From Gammaproteobacteria bacterium RIFCSPHIGHO2_12_FULL_37_14 (GTDB taxonomy: Bacteria > Pseudomonadota > Gammaproteobacteria > DSM-16500): DNA of 10,275 bases. The number at the start of each line of letters is the position of its first letter. Position 1 is the first letter of the stretch. Shown piece by piece: positions 1 through 7,549 of the stretch. Location of the stretch: the NCBI GenBank assembly GCA_001801485.1, contig MGXV01000003.1, forward strand, positions 1 to 10,275, read 5' to 3'. The position numbers were made by a program, and so were the translations under genes. The notes beneath the pieces were generated by a model, which was given only the letters and a program-made list of their open reading frames with translations, had not been told where the DNA came from and did no database searches.

Positions 1-285
1 TTTCCGACTCAGTGCGTCGGATTTTGTAACCTTTTGATAGGTAATGTAAAATTTTCTTGCTTGTTCGAGGGTGTCGACACCAAAGCCTTTCTTATATTGC
101 TTTTGCAGCCGCTCAGAGAGGTTTTTTAGCACGGCTTTTCCATATTCAGAACGCTCTTTGCCATACTGCTCTTCCTGCACAATTTCTTGTCCAATTAACC
201 AGTACGCCTTAACCATCTCAGTATCAATAGTGCGTTGTACACGTTGCCTTGCCTGGTCAATGTGTCCGCTAACTCGGTGACACAA
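1..285 (-). pseudogene. DUF1016 (YhcG-type) nuclease N-terminal fragment, 5' end apparently lost
   Basis: Reading the minus strand from about 285 to the window edge gives a continuous frame with the hallmarks of the DUF1016 N-terminal domain: an IDQARQ segment, then a YWLIGQEIV segment, then YGKAVLKNLSERL and a GFGVDTLEQARKFY stretch. The family (YhcG-like) couples this domain to a C-terminal PDDEXK nuclease domain, which would lie beyond the left edge. No ATG or GTG occurs in frame before the conserved block. The only candidate start is a TTG at 285-283 with poor ribosome-binding context, and in frame upstream there are stops near 384-393 but no ATG. G+C here is about 45%, above the operon. 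I infer that the 5' end was removed by rearrangement near 285-300; a TTG-started intact gene remains possible. The domain call is firm, the pseudogene status less so. Confidence 0.7.
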
Positions 286-400
286 GCCCTTAAAAAATAG
301 ATTTACACTTAAAGTTCTAGAAGTTAACCCTGAACAATTTGTAGGTTTAAATGATTGTGAAAATAAAGGCTCATGTGCTTGTGTTCAAAATCAGTCTTGC

Positions 401-658
401 ATGTCAGGGTATGTGATGGCCCTCGTAAAAATGAAAAATGACGACAAAGAAAAAAAACATTATATAAAAATTTCGAAGGAAAAAGGTGTAATTTTTAATG
501 GGCCACTTATTGGAGTCAGTGAGTATTTATATTATGGCAATATAGCTATGCTGTGGTTATCCCCACAGCTAGATTATTCCTTAGCTCTTTTTAATAATGC
601 TACACTTAATGGAATTAACAGTTATACAGAAAATGGACATTGCGAGATATTTGAATGA
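401..658 (+). CDS. Small hypothetical protein, possibly a 5'-truncated remnant
   Basis: I do not recognise this 85-residue product. It has a lysine-rich start, then a mixed hydrophobic stretch with several aromatics and no clear membrane helix or signal peptide, and ends ...GHCEIFE. No good ribosome-binding site precedes the ATG at 401. An AGGG at 406-409 sits well for a second ATG at 416. The frame is open leftwards to a stop at 278-280 without any ATG, GTG or TTG. That upstream 40-codon extension is cysteine-rich (NDCENKGSCACVQNQSC), which suggests that the original protein was longer and lost its start. It is the only plus-strand gene here and converges on the operon, with a hairpin after its stop. 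It may be a decaying gene or a short real one. Confidence 0.4.
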   Translation: MSGYVMALVKMKNDDKEKKHYIKISKEKGVIFNGPLIGVSEYLYYGNIAMLWLSPQLDYSLALFNNATLNGINSYTENGHCEIFE

Positions 659-680
659 ATATTCCTTTAATTAAAGCATG

Positions 681-700
681 CCCTTGAAAAGGGTTTTTTT
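681..700 (+). terminator. Rho-independent terminator of the plus-strand ORF
   Basis: A CCCTT / AAGGG stem with a GAA loop (681-693) is followed directly by seven T residues (694-700), 23 bases after the stop codon of the plus-strand ORF. A 12-bp palindrome CTTTAATTAAAG (665-676) lies just before it. The T tract is only on the plus strand, so it should stop transcription coming from the left. Confidence 0.6.
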
Positions 701-705
701 CCGGA

Positions 706-722
706 TCAAGATAATATCTTGA
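706..722. repeat. Inverted repeat at the 3' end of the operon
   Basis: TCAAGAT (706-712) and ATCTTGA (716-722) form a perfect 7-bp stem with a 3-base loop, 14 bases beyond the last operon stop codon (737-739). No T tract follows on the minus strand, so it is not a classic terminator for the operon. It could protect the mRNA 3' end or act together with the neighbouring hairpin at 681-693. Confidence 0.4.
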
Positions 723-736
723 AGCAATCTCCTCTT

Positions 737-1384
737 CTATAAAAACCCAGAATTGACAGTACCTGATAGCTTTAACTTCTTCATATTAAGCCGAGATATA
801 AAAGTCTCATCATGTGTAGAACAAAGGATGACTTTACTCATTCTAGAACGGTTCAAATAGTCGATTAGCACAGATTTTGCTGCGTCATCGATCGCATTTG
901 TAGGTTCATCCATTAGAAGCACAGCAGGATCTCCTATTAAAGCGGCAACAATATGGAATTTTTTTTGTGTTCCTAATGAAAGGTCTGAGAAAGGTTTAGA
1001 ATAATGGGGACCGAGGTTAAAGTCAGACAATAATTTTTCTGCCAAAGAGCGGTCTTTAATTTTCCGTACTTTGGAAACAAGTGAAATAAACTCACGCCCA
1101 GTCATAAAGGGAAATATCATAGATTTATCTGGCACAAATGCCATCAATTTTTTCGCAGTGACAGGTTTCAACTGTAAGTCAGCCTTACCAACTATGATAC
1201 GACCTGAGTCAAAAGTATCTGAACCAGAAATTAATGATAACAGTGTTGATTTACCCACACCATTGGGCCCAGTCAAAGCATAACAACCTGGTAAAAATGA
1301 ATGCGAAAAATCATTAAAAACCTGTTTCCCGCCGAAAGATTTGCAAATACTATCCAAAACAAGTAACGCTGAATGATCTGTCAT
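737..1384 (-). CDS. ABC-2-type transporter ATP-binding protein
   Basis: This is a 215-residue stand-alone ABC ATPase, short but complete. Visible motifs are Walker A GPNGVGKST (39-47), a Q-loop region FVPDKSMIF in which the usual glutamine is Asp86, a degenerate signature LSLGT (135-139) in place of LSGGQ, Walker B VLLMDEP (155-161) and the H-loop STHD. The divergent Q-loop is common in CcmA/BcrA-like ATPases that pair with ABC-2 permeases. I chose the ATG at 1384, one base after the stop of the permease gene (TAA-A-ATG), over an ATG at 1426 that would add 14 hydrophobic residues inside the permease gene. It should energise the adjacent permease at the cytoplasmic face. Last gene of the operon. 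A role in self-protection or export of the product is inference from position. Confidence 0.88.
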   Translation of the reverse strand: MTDHSALLVLDSICKSFGGKQVFNDFSHSFLPGCYALTGPNGVGKSTLLSLISGSDTFDSGRIIVGKADLQLKPVTAKKLMAFVPDKSMIFPFMTGREFISLVSKVRKIKDRSLAEKLLSDFNLGPHYSKPFSDLSLGTQKKFHIVAALIGDPAVLLMDEPTNAIDDAAKSVLIDYLNRSRMSKVILCSTHDETFISRLNMKKLKLSGTVNSGFL

Positions 1385-1385
1385 T

Positions 1386-2585
1386 TTATATATAGCCTTT
1401 ATCAACGCACATAATAAGTAAAACAATCCAAGCTACTGATATAATAAGGGAAATAAAAGTACCCTGCTTTTCATACCGGGTACGTACAAAATACAGCAAA
1501 AACTGAAGAGGAACCTGCGCCATTAGTGCTTTCATACATTGCAAAATTGAAAGATTAGCAAGCGACCTCAGTACATATAAAAATAGAATACTCACACTAA
1601 AGGAAGATACAGAACCCATTACATATTCTCTTATATTCCAATAAAGCTCATTGTAGGGCAAAGTTTTTAGATAAGGTCGTATGTCTCTTCTAGCCTCATG
1701 CAAAAGCGTATATAAAGCGCTTCCTACAAAGGTATTCAATGTCATAAAACACTGTAAACCACCCCAGTAATGCATACTCAGAGCTGAATACTTCAACAGA
1801 ATACACCCTAATGCAGCTATTAATAGTAGAAAGAATAATCGTACTAAAACAGGAAAAGTATAATGCCTAATTAAGACCGCACCCTCAAAAGGCAAATTCA
1901 GCGAGAGCAGAATATATTTTGACTGTAGCTTACGGAAACTATTTATGGATAGGAATTCGAAATAATGTTTTGGCAATAGACAGATAAAAAGCATACTACA
2001 AGACATCACCATGAGAACAAAAGAAAGCCATGAAGAATTGGCTATCGAGCTTAAAATAAAAAACAAGTTAGAAAAAAATATCCCAATGAACCTCGGGAAC
2101 TTTTGATACAAAAATATCATTTGGGAAATAACTATCCCAGATATGAGAATTAAAAATCTTGTAAACTCGGCTTCACTTTTAATTCCAAAAAATACCAAAA
2201 CAAAAGGCACCCACAAAATCAGATTCGCAACCTGAAGCAACAGTAAATCCATTTGTAAGATATAAGAAGATTTTATTGGCAAGGTGCAAAAATAACTACG
2301 AATAAATGATGCACTCAGAATCGCTTGTTTCTGGATAGCTGCCCAAGAGATGAAAAGGGCCTGTATTCCTAACAAAGAAATAAAACTAAGCTCCAGAGAA
2401 GTGCTATGCGCAACCAATTGCCTAATTGGCAATAAGGTTAGCCAGGACAGGGCATGAAAACTAGGAACTAGTAAAGCTATTATAATAATCAAACCATGTT
2501 TATACCTTATCAACTTATTAAGCATCTCGTTTCTATACCAACGAAGCCTGTATACAAGCGAAAAAGTAAGAAAATTATTAAACAT
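1386..2585 (-). CDS. ABC-2-like membrane permease
   Basis: This 399-residue protein is very hydrophobic, with roughly ten predicted membrane segments by eye (around 31-53, 64-84, 113-133, 143-161, 166-204, 245-264, 275-295, 325-343, 354-367 and 376-394). It starts with a basic cytoplasmic-looking segment (RLRWYRNEMLNKLIRYK), typical of polytopic permeases of ABC-2 type. I cannot place it in a named family by sequence. The call rests on topology and on the ATPase gene one base downstream, which lacks a membrane domain of its own. The ATG overlaps the stop of the upstream exporter gene by 8 bases (ATGTTTAA), and a GAGTGG ribosome-binding site lies just before it. Together with the ATPase it resembles the two-component immunity or export ABC systems found next to peptide antibiotic genes. 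Confidence 0.75.
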   Translation of the reverse strand: MFNNFLTFSLVYRLRWYRNEMLNKLIRYKHGLIIIIALLVPSFHALSWLTLLPIRQLVAHSTSLELSFISLLGIQALFISWAAIQKQAILSASFIRSYFCTLPIKSSYILQMDLLLLQVANLILWVPFVLVFFGIKSEAEFTRFLILISGIVISQMIFLYQKFPRFIGIFFSNLFFILSSIANSSWLSFVLMVMSCSMLFICLLPKHYFEFLSINSFRKLQSKYILLSLNLPFEGAVLIRHYTFPVLVRLFFLLLIAALGCILLKYSALSMHYWGGLQCFMTLNTFVGSALYTLLHEARRDIRPYLKTLPYNELYWNIREYVMGSVSSFSVSILFLYVLRSLANLSILQCMKALMAQVPLQFLLYFVRTRYEKQGTFISLIISVAWIVLLIMCVDKGYI

Positions 2586-4389
2586 ATTCCACTCTATTAA
2601 AATTATGATCTGCTTTAGCTGTGTTATGCATTGTTAATCGATGATCTGCTTGCTGCTGAGATTGATTCATAAAATAAGTTTTAGTTAAAAGGTCTTTAAA
2701 GACAGCTGTTTCCGTGATACTTCCTTTGTTAAATACGAATATCCTGTCAGTATCTTCGAACGCCGCCAACCTGTGTGAAACTATGATAGAAGTGCGGTTA
2801 CTGAATAAGTTTCTTAAGTTTTTTAGGACAATTTTTTCAGTATTTGTATCTAGTGATGAAGTGGCTTCATCGAGAATGTAAATTAGAGAATCTTTTAAAA
2901 TTGCTCTAGCAATTATAATCCTCTGTCGCTGCCCTCCTGAAAGCTGCACTCCATCAGCACCTATCTTTGTATCATATCCTTGTTCAAGTTCCATGATAAA
3001 TTCATGACAGGCAGCAAGTTTTGCAGCCTCCTTTACTTCTTTATCCGACGCATTGAGTCGTCCATACCGAATATTGTCCATTATAGTTCTACTGAACAAT
3101 ATTGAATCCTGAGGGATATAAGCAATTTGCTTTCTGAGACTATCTGCAGAAAATTTACCAATATTTTGATTGTCAATAGATATTACACCCGTGAAAGAAT
3201 TATGAATTCCTGCGATTAAGCTGACAAATGTTGATTTTCCGGAACCAGACTCGCCGATTATTCCTATTTTTTCGCCCAGTTGAATGTCTATGTTCAGGTT
3301 TTTTAAAATATTAATTTCTTTATGCTTGAAATCTACATTTTTAAATCTAATTGAGCCTTTTGTGATTTTTATATCATTTAGATTTATATTTTCAATTTTA
3401 CTATCATCAAATATAGACATTGACGAAGACAAAATTGCATATTCTTTTGTAAAAATAGTCATCTGGAAAGATAAATACCATACAAAACCAATCATATTAA
3501 AAGAAAGCATTGAAATCAGCGCAAAATCACCGGGTGTAACAAAATGATGAATCAAACCATAGAGCAGCATAAACATGACAATCATTATAAAAATTCCCGT
3601 GTTTATACTTTGAAAAACTTTCATTTTCTCATAATGAAAGGCTGCTTTTTTATACAAAGCAAGCTTAGATTGCATGAATGGAATAAAATATTCCTGCTCA
3701 TGATTTTCTCTGTTAAACAATTTAACATTAAAAATATTTAGGATCGTATCAGTTATTTTACCTGATAGTTTAGATTGAGATGCAGCATGTAACCGTGACA
3801 AATGTGCACCTGATTTAATATGTATAATTGTTAGCAAGACGTGTGTGGGAAACCAAAATAAAATTGCAAAGGATAAAATTATAGAAATGCCCAATGATAA
3901 AATAAGTGCAAAAAACATGGTTGATACCACAGGTATAAAATTAAAAATAAATATTTGAACAAGCCTCTCACTGCTTGAAGAAACATCCATGATTTTACTA
4001 GTAAGTTCGCCTATGGATCGTTGTGTAAAGTAAGAATATCTGTAATTACAGACATTCTTATAAACATCGGATAGAATTGAATTTCTAAATTTTGACAATG
4101 CTTTGACCTGTATATACCCCTGCATTCTAATCATTACCTCAGTCATAATCCATGCTAATGCTAGTCCTATAAGAAGTATCATGATTTTCATAGCACTTGA
4201 AGAAGTAAACACCGAAACAGAATTGACGATGTATTTCAGTATCAGGGGAAATAAGATCTGGTTAACTGACCAAATTATTGCTGTCATCATTAAAATACTG
4301 AAAAATATTTTTTGCTTTTTTATATACTTTAGTATGAACCAAAGAGGAAGAAACCTGCATGAATCTCCTAACTTATTTGTAGCATTCAT
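2578..4389 (-). CDS. ABC exporter with fused membrane and ATPase domains (MsbA-like)
   Basis: This 603-residue protein has an N-terminal six-helix domain (helices about 27-51, 67-88, 147-170, 171-190, 262-281 and 290-310) and a C-terminal nucleotide-binding domain. All motifs are canonical: Walker A GESGSGKST (379-387), Q-loop Gln427, LSGGQ (483-487), Walker B with Asp507 and Glu508, and H-loop His539. There is no N-terminal C39 peptidase domain, so it is not a leader-cleaving bacteriocin exporter. It most likely acts as a homodimer in the inner membrane and exports the product of this operon, although the substrate is inference. About 28 residues follow the ATPase domain, containing QQQ and three histidines. 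The ATG overlaps the stop of the TauD-like gene by 4 bases (ATGA), and the permease gene overlaps its end by 8 bases. Confidence 0.92.
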   Translation of the reverse strand: MNATNKLGDSCRFLPLWFILKYIKKQKIFFSILMMTAIIWSVNQILFPLILKYIVNSVSVFTSSSAMKIMILLIGLALAWIMTEVMIRMQGYIQVKALSKFRNSILSDVYKNVCNYRYSYFTQRSIGELTSKIMDVSSSSERLVQIFIFNFIPVVSTMFFALILSLGISIILSFAILFWFPTHVLLTIIHIKSGAHLSRLHAASQSKLSGKITDTILNIFNVKLFNRENHEQEYFIPFMQSKLALYKKAAFHYEKMKVFQSINTGIFIMIVMFMLLYGLIHHFVTPGDFALISMLSFNMIGFVWYLSFQMTIFTKEYAILSSSMSIFDDSKIENINLNDIKITKGSIRFKNVDFKHKEINILKNLNIDIQLGEKIGIIGESGSGKSTFVSLIAGIHNSFTGVISIDNQNIGKFSADSLRKQIAYIPQDSILFSRTIMDNIRYGRLNASDKEVKEAAKLAACHEFIMELEQGYDTKIGADGVQLSGGQRQRIIIARAILKDSLIYILDEATSSLDTNTEKIVLKNLRNLFSNRTSIIVSHRLAAFEDTDRIFVFNKGSITETAVFKDLLTKTYFMNQSQQQADHRLTMHNTAKADHNFNRVEYV

Positions 4390-5231
4390 ACTGCTAAATC
4401 CATTAACTCTGAATTAAGTCGACATTTAGAAAACCACATCCGATATAAAATTCTGTCGTCAGAAATTAAAAATTTAGTCCTTCCATGCAAAACCCTACAA
4501 TTGTCTAAAATCAAAAGATGATTCTTAGCCAATTTAAACCGAATCTGATTCAGAGGATCATGCACATATTTAGTAATAACTGAATACATTTCAAATATTG
4601 TTTTATTACAAGTTAGCTCACGTAAGATAGGAGAATATGAGATGCCAGTACGCCCATCTGGTAAGAGCATCAAGATATTTTTTGACTCACAACCGCTTAC
4701 GTTCCTAACTTGAATCGCTTCTTTATCGAATAGGTATTGCATTTTATTACCAAAGTCATTTTCTAGGATTTTAATCAACTTAGCAGAATCAACAAGTGTG
4801 GTAATCCCACCATATGTGGATGAAGTTTTACAATACAAAGAGATATATCTTGGAAGTAGTGAGGTATGCCCCTCATCTGTATGTATGGGTTGAGTTAAAT
4901 TTGAATTAACAAAAAATTTACCATCCTTTTCAGCCATTACAGTAGAATAAAAACCTTTGTCATGACCACGATCTTCCATCGAAAGTCCCAAAAATTTATT
5001 TTGCCACGTGGTTATGTTATGAATATCAGTATTAGCCTCAATCGAGACAAGCACAAATCCTCTATTGTTTAATATATCAAATATTTTTTTATTAAGTGAA
5101 TGGTTTAACACTGGAGACCATTCAAAATCTGGCTGCATGTCTTGAGAAAATAAAGCATTGCAATAAGCATTTTCCTGAATCGAAAAATATAACTCTTGAA
5201 AATAGCTATCACCAACAGTTACCTTTTCCAT
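4386..5231 (-). CDS. TauD/TfdA-type Fe(II)/2-oxoglutarate dioxygenase
   Basis: This 281-residue protein belongs to the TauD-type non-heme iron oxygenases, which use O2 and 2-oxoglutarate to hydroxylate or desaturate a substrate. The iron triad is visible: His117 and Asp119 in IHTDEGH, and His249 in NCRVLHGRT. Arg260, eleven residues after the distal histidine, matches the 2OG-binding arginine spacing in TauD, and a second Arg264 matches the spacing of the substrate-binding one. The intact Asp argues against a halogenase, which would have Ala or Gly there. I start at the ATG 5231-5229, which overlaps the preceding stop as TGATG; the TTG three bases before is a poorer choice. Relatives include clavaminate-synthase-like enzymes that act on amino acids and peptides. 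The substrate is unknown, and by context it tailors the operon's product. Confidence 0.88.
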   Translation of the reverse strand: MEKVTVGDSYFQELYFSIQENAYCNALFSQDMQPDFEWSPVLNHSLNKKIFDILNNRGFVLVSIEANTDIHNITTWQNKFLGLSMEDRGHDKGFYSTVMAEKDGKFFVNSNLTQPIHTDEGHTSLLPRYISLYCKTSSTYGGITTLVDSAKLIKILENDFGNKMQYLFDKEAIQVRNVSGCESKNILMLLPDGRTGISYSPILRELTCNKTIFEMYSVITKYVHDPLNQIRFKLAKNHLLILDNCRVLHGRTKFLISDDRILYRMWFSKCRLNSELMDLAV

Positions 5232-6067
5232 CAATGAGACTCGGCATAATATTTGTCAGAAACAGATATTAAACTAGCGTTAGCCTTACTCAAAATCATC
5301 TTGCTTTGTTCCGTAAATTTATCTAAATGATCATTCAGCATCTGACTTGCCTTCGTGCATCTTGCAATAAGCCTTTTTGTAGAACCATGATAATTACCTT
5401 CAAAATCTAGAATATTCATGTGCAACCTATAAATTAGGATTTCTATACCCACAAGATAAGAATGAAAAATGATATAAAGTGGAAATTGATTCCCACCAGC
5501 TTTGTGAATGAAATCAGAAGATACTAATTCTGTTTTAAGACAATCAGGAAGATGTGAGTTTATTTTATCATCAAGAAACGTCAGCATATGAATTATTTGA
5601 TGAAATATCAATTCTTGAAAATCAATCTTATTAAACGATAACTTATAATCAATAATGGCAAGACCTAAGGCGTCTTCAGTGGTTCCATTGGTATATTTTT
5701 TAAGTCTATTAATAATAATAACTTTAATCACAATATTTGCCATGTCAAACAAGGGGCGATTAATATCCTTTAAGTCATTGTAAACATTTTCGAAATATCC
5801 ATCATGAATCATAAGGTCAATTTCAGGAGAATTGATGTCAAAGTACACATGCTTTTCCTTGAAATATTTTTGTGAATAATGAGCTGAATTCAAAAAATTG
5901 ACAAACATTGGAGACATCCAATCAACTTGTCGGCTAAATATAGAATCCGCTGCAAGAAATCGGTTAAAACCTGATTTGAGTGTTTCCGTACACTTACACT
6001 CTTTATTAACACCTGAAATTTTTTTTATATTAGATAGGTGATAGTCAGCGCCGAAGAGATAAAACAT
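5231..6067 (-). CDS. Putative HExxH-family (2OG-type) peptide-modifying enzyme with HQIIH motif
   Basis: This 278-residue protein is not clearly recognised. A segment LGLAIIDYKLSF (134-145) is followed by IDFQELIFHQIIHMLTFLDD, in which His156 and His160 form an HxxxH pair, and then FHSYLVGIE (His202, Glu209). That order resembles the aKG-HExxH-type peptide beta-hydroxylases (mod_HExxH), found in modified-peptide clusters, where two histidines plus a later residue bind iron. Here the usual Glu is Gln157. The start is set by a strong AGGAG (6079-6075) overlapping the stop of the preceding gene and placed 7 bases before the ATG at 6067. The ATG at 6127 would overlap that gene by 50 bases and add a basic 20-residue extension. 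It has a CKC pair at 24-26 and no signal peptide. The family call is a moderate inference; otherwise this is a hypothetical protein. Confidence 0.5.
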   Translation of the reverse strand: MFYLFGADYHLSNIKKISGVNKECKCTETLKSGFNRFLAADSIFSRQVDWMSPMFVNFLNSAHYSQKYFKEKHVYFDINSPEIDLMIHDGYFENVYNDLKDINRPLFDMANIVIKVIIINRLKKYTNGTTEDALGLAIIDYKLSFNKIDFQELIFHQIIHMLTFLDDKINSHLPDCLKTELVSSDFIHKAGGNQFPLYIIFHSYLVGIEILIYRLHMNILDFEGNYHGSTKRLIARCTKASQMLNDHLDKFTEQSKMILSKANASLISVSDKYYAESH

Positions 6068-6072
6068 CATTG

Positions 6073-6079
6073 CTCTCCT
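6073..6079 (-). promoter_or_regulatory. Ribosome-binding site deciding the start of the HExxH-like gene
   Basis: AGGAGAG on the minus strand overlaps the TAG stop of the PhyH-like gene (6080-6078). The AGGAG core is 4 bases from the ATG at 6070 and an ideal 7 bases from the ATG at 6067. It supports the downstream start and predicts coupling of the two genes. Confidence 0.7.
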
Positions 6080-6854
6080 ATAAAATTTTCTTAGAAAGCT
6101 TTGAAGTCCATTCCTGATAATTAACATCAGGCTTTCTTTCTATTAGAGGGGGGAAATAACGACGCTTAAAATCGAAATACTCATCTCTTTTATTTCCATG
6201 TTTTAGATCGTTGTACGTTATAAAATAGTTCCCGCGTGGACCAGCAGAATGATTCATGTCTGATTTATGTAAAAGCCAAGAACTGAATACTAAAATATCT
6301 GCTGGATTCATGTGAATACTTTCCCATGAGATTTCAGAGAGTAGTGAGGCTTCTACTGTCCCTTCAACGTGGGGAGTAATCTTCCTTTCAAAAAAATTTC
6401 TTGCGACCTTCAGACATCCATTTTTTTCATCAGTTTTATCTATGGGGATCATTACTACAACGAGCTCGTCTTTAATGAATCGAGTAAATGCAGGCGCGTC
6501 TTGGTGCGCATTGAAACCGCCACCTCCTGGCATCTTGAAGTTTATTTTTTCCTTAAATAGTGATGGGGTAATACCAGCTACAAGTTTTACAGCTTCAGAA
6601 ATTGCTCCATTTGTTAAAAGCGCATCAACAGAAGAAAAAGTATCTGAAAACTGTTCAACCCTATTTAATATTTGGCTTCCATCAAACCCTGAGGCCTCAT
6701 AATATTTCATTATTTTGCCGGGTTTGTCTGGCAAAGATTCTAATTCATTCGCACATTCTTCCAGGATGGCCAAAGATTCATTATTTAAATATTTTTTTAA
6801 AAGGACATATCCTTTCGTTCTAAACTGATCCTGTAATTTTTGCGTTTCTTTCAT
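6078..6854 (-). CDS. PhyH-family Fe(II)/2-oxoglutarate dioxygenase
   Basis: This 258-residue protein has the features of the phytanoyl-CoA dioxygenase (PhyH) superfamily, which also includes 2-aminoethylphosphonate dioxygenase and many natural-product hydroxylases. A KEKINFKMPGGGGFNAHQD block carries the iron ligands His117 and Asp119. The distal ligand is most likely His196 in LLHKSDMNHS, with Arg207 eleven residues later for 2-oxoglutarate. The N-terminal FRTKGYVLLKKYL is the standard opening of the fold. HxD is intact, so hydroxylation rather than halogenation is expected. The ATG at 6854 overlaps the glycosyltransferase stop by 4 bases (ATGA), and the length is normal for the family. It probably hydroxylates the same scaffold as the TauD-like and HExxH-like enzymes. 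Whether the substrate is a residue in a peptide or a free small molecule cannot be told from sequence. Confidence 0.9.
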   Translation of the reverse strand: MKETQKLQDQFRTKGYVLLKKYLNNESLAILEECANELESLPDKPGKIMKYYEASGFDGSQILNRVEQFSDTFSSVDALLTNGAISEAVKLVAGITPSLFKEKINFKMPGGGGFNAHQDAPAFTRFIKDELVVVMIPIDKTDEKNGCLKVARNFFERKITPHVEGTVEASLLSEISWESIHMNPADILVFSSWLLHKSDMNHSAGPRGNYFITYNDLKHGNKRDEYFDFKRRYFPPLIERKPDVNYQEWTSKLSKKIL

Positions 6855-7549
6855 ACTTCTGTTCCATGTTGGCTAATAACTTGATTTACGATTCCCGTTT
6901 GATAAGAATCATTTTTGTAATTTGATAGATAAATACTCTCTGACGGGTATTTAAGTGAATACGATTTAATCCAATGAAGCGATCGTGTAATGCAGATAAT
7001 TGTAATATTCAGACGTTTGGCTAGTTTATAAAGCCATATGTCAGTCATATTTTTTCTTCCAAAATCATGCATATTTAATTTGTACATAGAGGAGTGATAA
7101 GCAAGTGTTCCTGTACCTGGAACATCCACTTTAATGTCCTCTTTAAGCTCTCTTGAAAAATGAACACCTTTCTTTTCAAGGTAATATGATTTTATTGGTA
7201 TCTTTGGTAAAAGATTTCCATGAACGCATATAAACGCCTGACGATGATACTGATTAATTTTATCAATCATTTTTTCAACATAATTTGTGGGATAAATTAA
7301 GTCATCATCAACCGTGAAAAGATAACCCTCAGCCCCTTGAAGCCCATAAAATTTACCTGTATCACCTAGATTAGCGCCTTCAAGTAAGCTAATCTTTTTA
7401 TGAAAGAGAAAATCGGGGACTACTTTCCATTCATTTAAATAAACAATTAACTCATCCACCTGATTAATTAAAGACTCGACTGCATTCTGCAAGCTTTCTA
7501 ATCGAGAAGGTATTGCTGCCATGGAAGCTATAATTTTTTCTGCTGTCAT
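6851..7549 (-). CDS. Glycosyltransferase, family-2-like (GT-A)
   Basis: This 232-residue cytoplasmic protein starts IIASMAAIPSRLESL, the opening typical of a group of small GT-A glycosyltransferases. It carries a DxD-type metal and nucleotide-sugar motif, FTVDDDLIYP (Asp81-Asp83), a later GTGTLAYH motif (145-152) and a TDIW segment (169-172). These features fit retention of both the donor-binding and acceptor halves. No membrane helix is seen. The ATG overlaps the deacetylase stop as ATGA. Next to a PIG-L deacetylase the simplest inference is transfer of an N-acetylated sugar (for example GlcNAc) to a hydroxyl or thiol on the product, but the donor cannot be read from the sequence. A sugar transferase acting on a surface polysaccharide is an alternative; no other polysaccharide genes are present. 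Confidence 0.85.
   Translation of the reverse strand: MTAEKIIASMAAIPSRLESLQNAVESLINQVDELIVYLNEWKVVPDFLFHKKISLLEGANLGDTGKFYGLQGAEGYLFTVDDDLIYPTNYVEKMIDKINQYHRQAFICVHGNLLPKIPIKSYYLEKKGVHFSRELKEDIKVDVPGTGTLAYHSSMYKLNMHDFGRKNMTDIWLYKLAKRLNITIICITRSLHWIKSYSLKYPSESIYLSNYKNDSYQTGIVNQVISQHGTEV

Noticed and set aside
401..658. The small plus-strand ORF as the precursor peptide of the MNIO
   Set aside because: It converges on the operon, is not co-transcribed with it, and looks like a truncated gene without a leader/core layout.
281..736. tRNA, attachment site, insertion-sequence ends or CRISPR repeats near the left junction
   Set aside because: No cloverleaf, transposase fragment, terminal inverted repeat or regularly spaced repeat could be seen.
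3284..3741. Plus-strand open frames inside the exporter gene
   Set aside because: They lie antisense to well-conserved ABC transporter coding sequence and have no recognisable content; they are by-products of AT-rich coding sequence.
6070..6127. Upstream ATG of the HExxH-like gene at 6127
   Set aside because: It would overlap the PhyH gene by 50 bases, while an AGGAG site is ideally placed for the ATG at 6067.
4386..6854. 2OG-dependent halogenases
   Set aside because: Both the TauD-like and PhyH-like enzymes keep the Asp of HxD, which halogenases replace with Ala or Gly.
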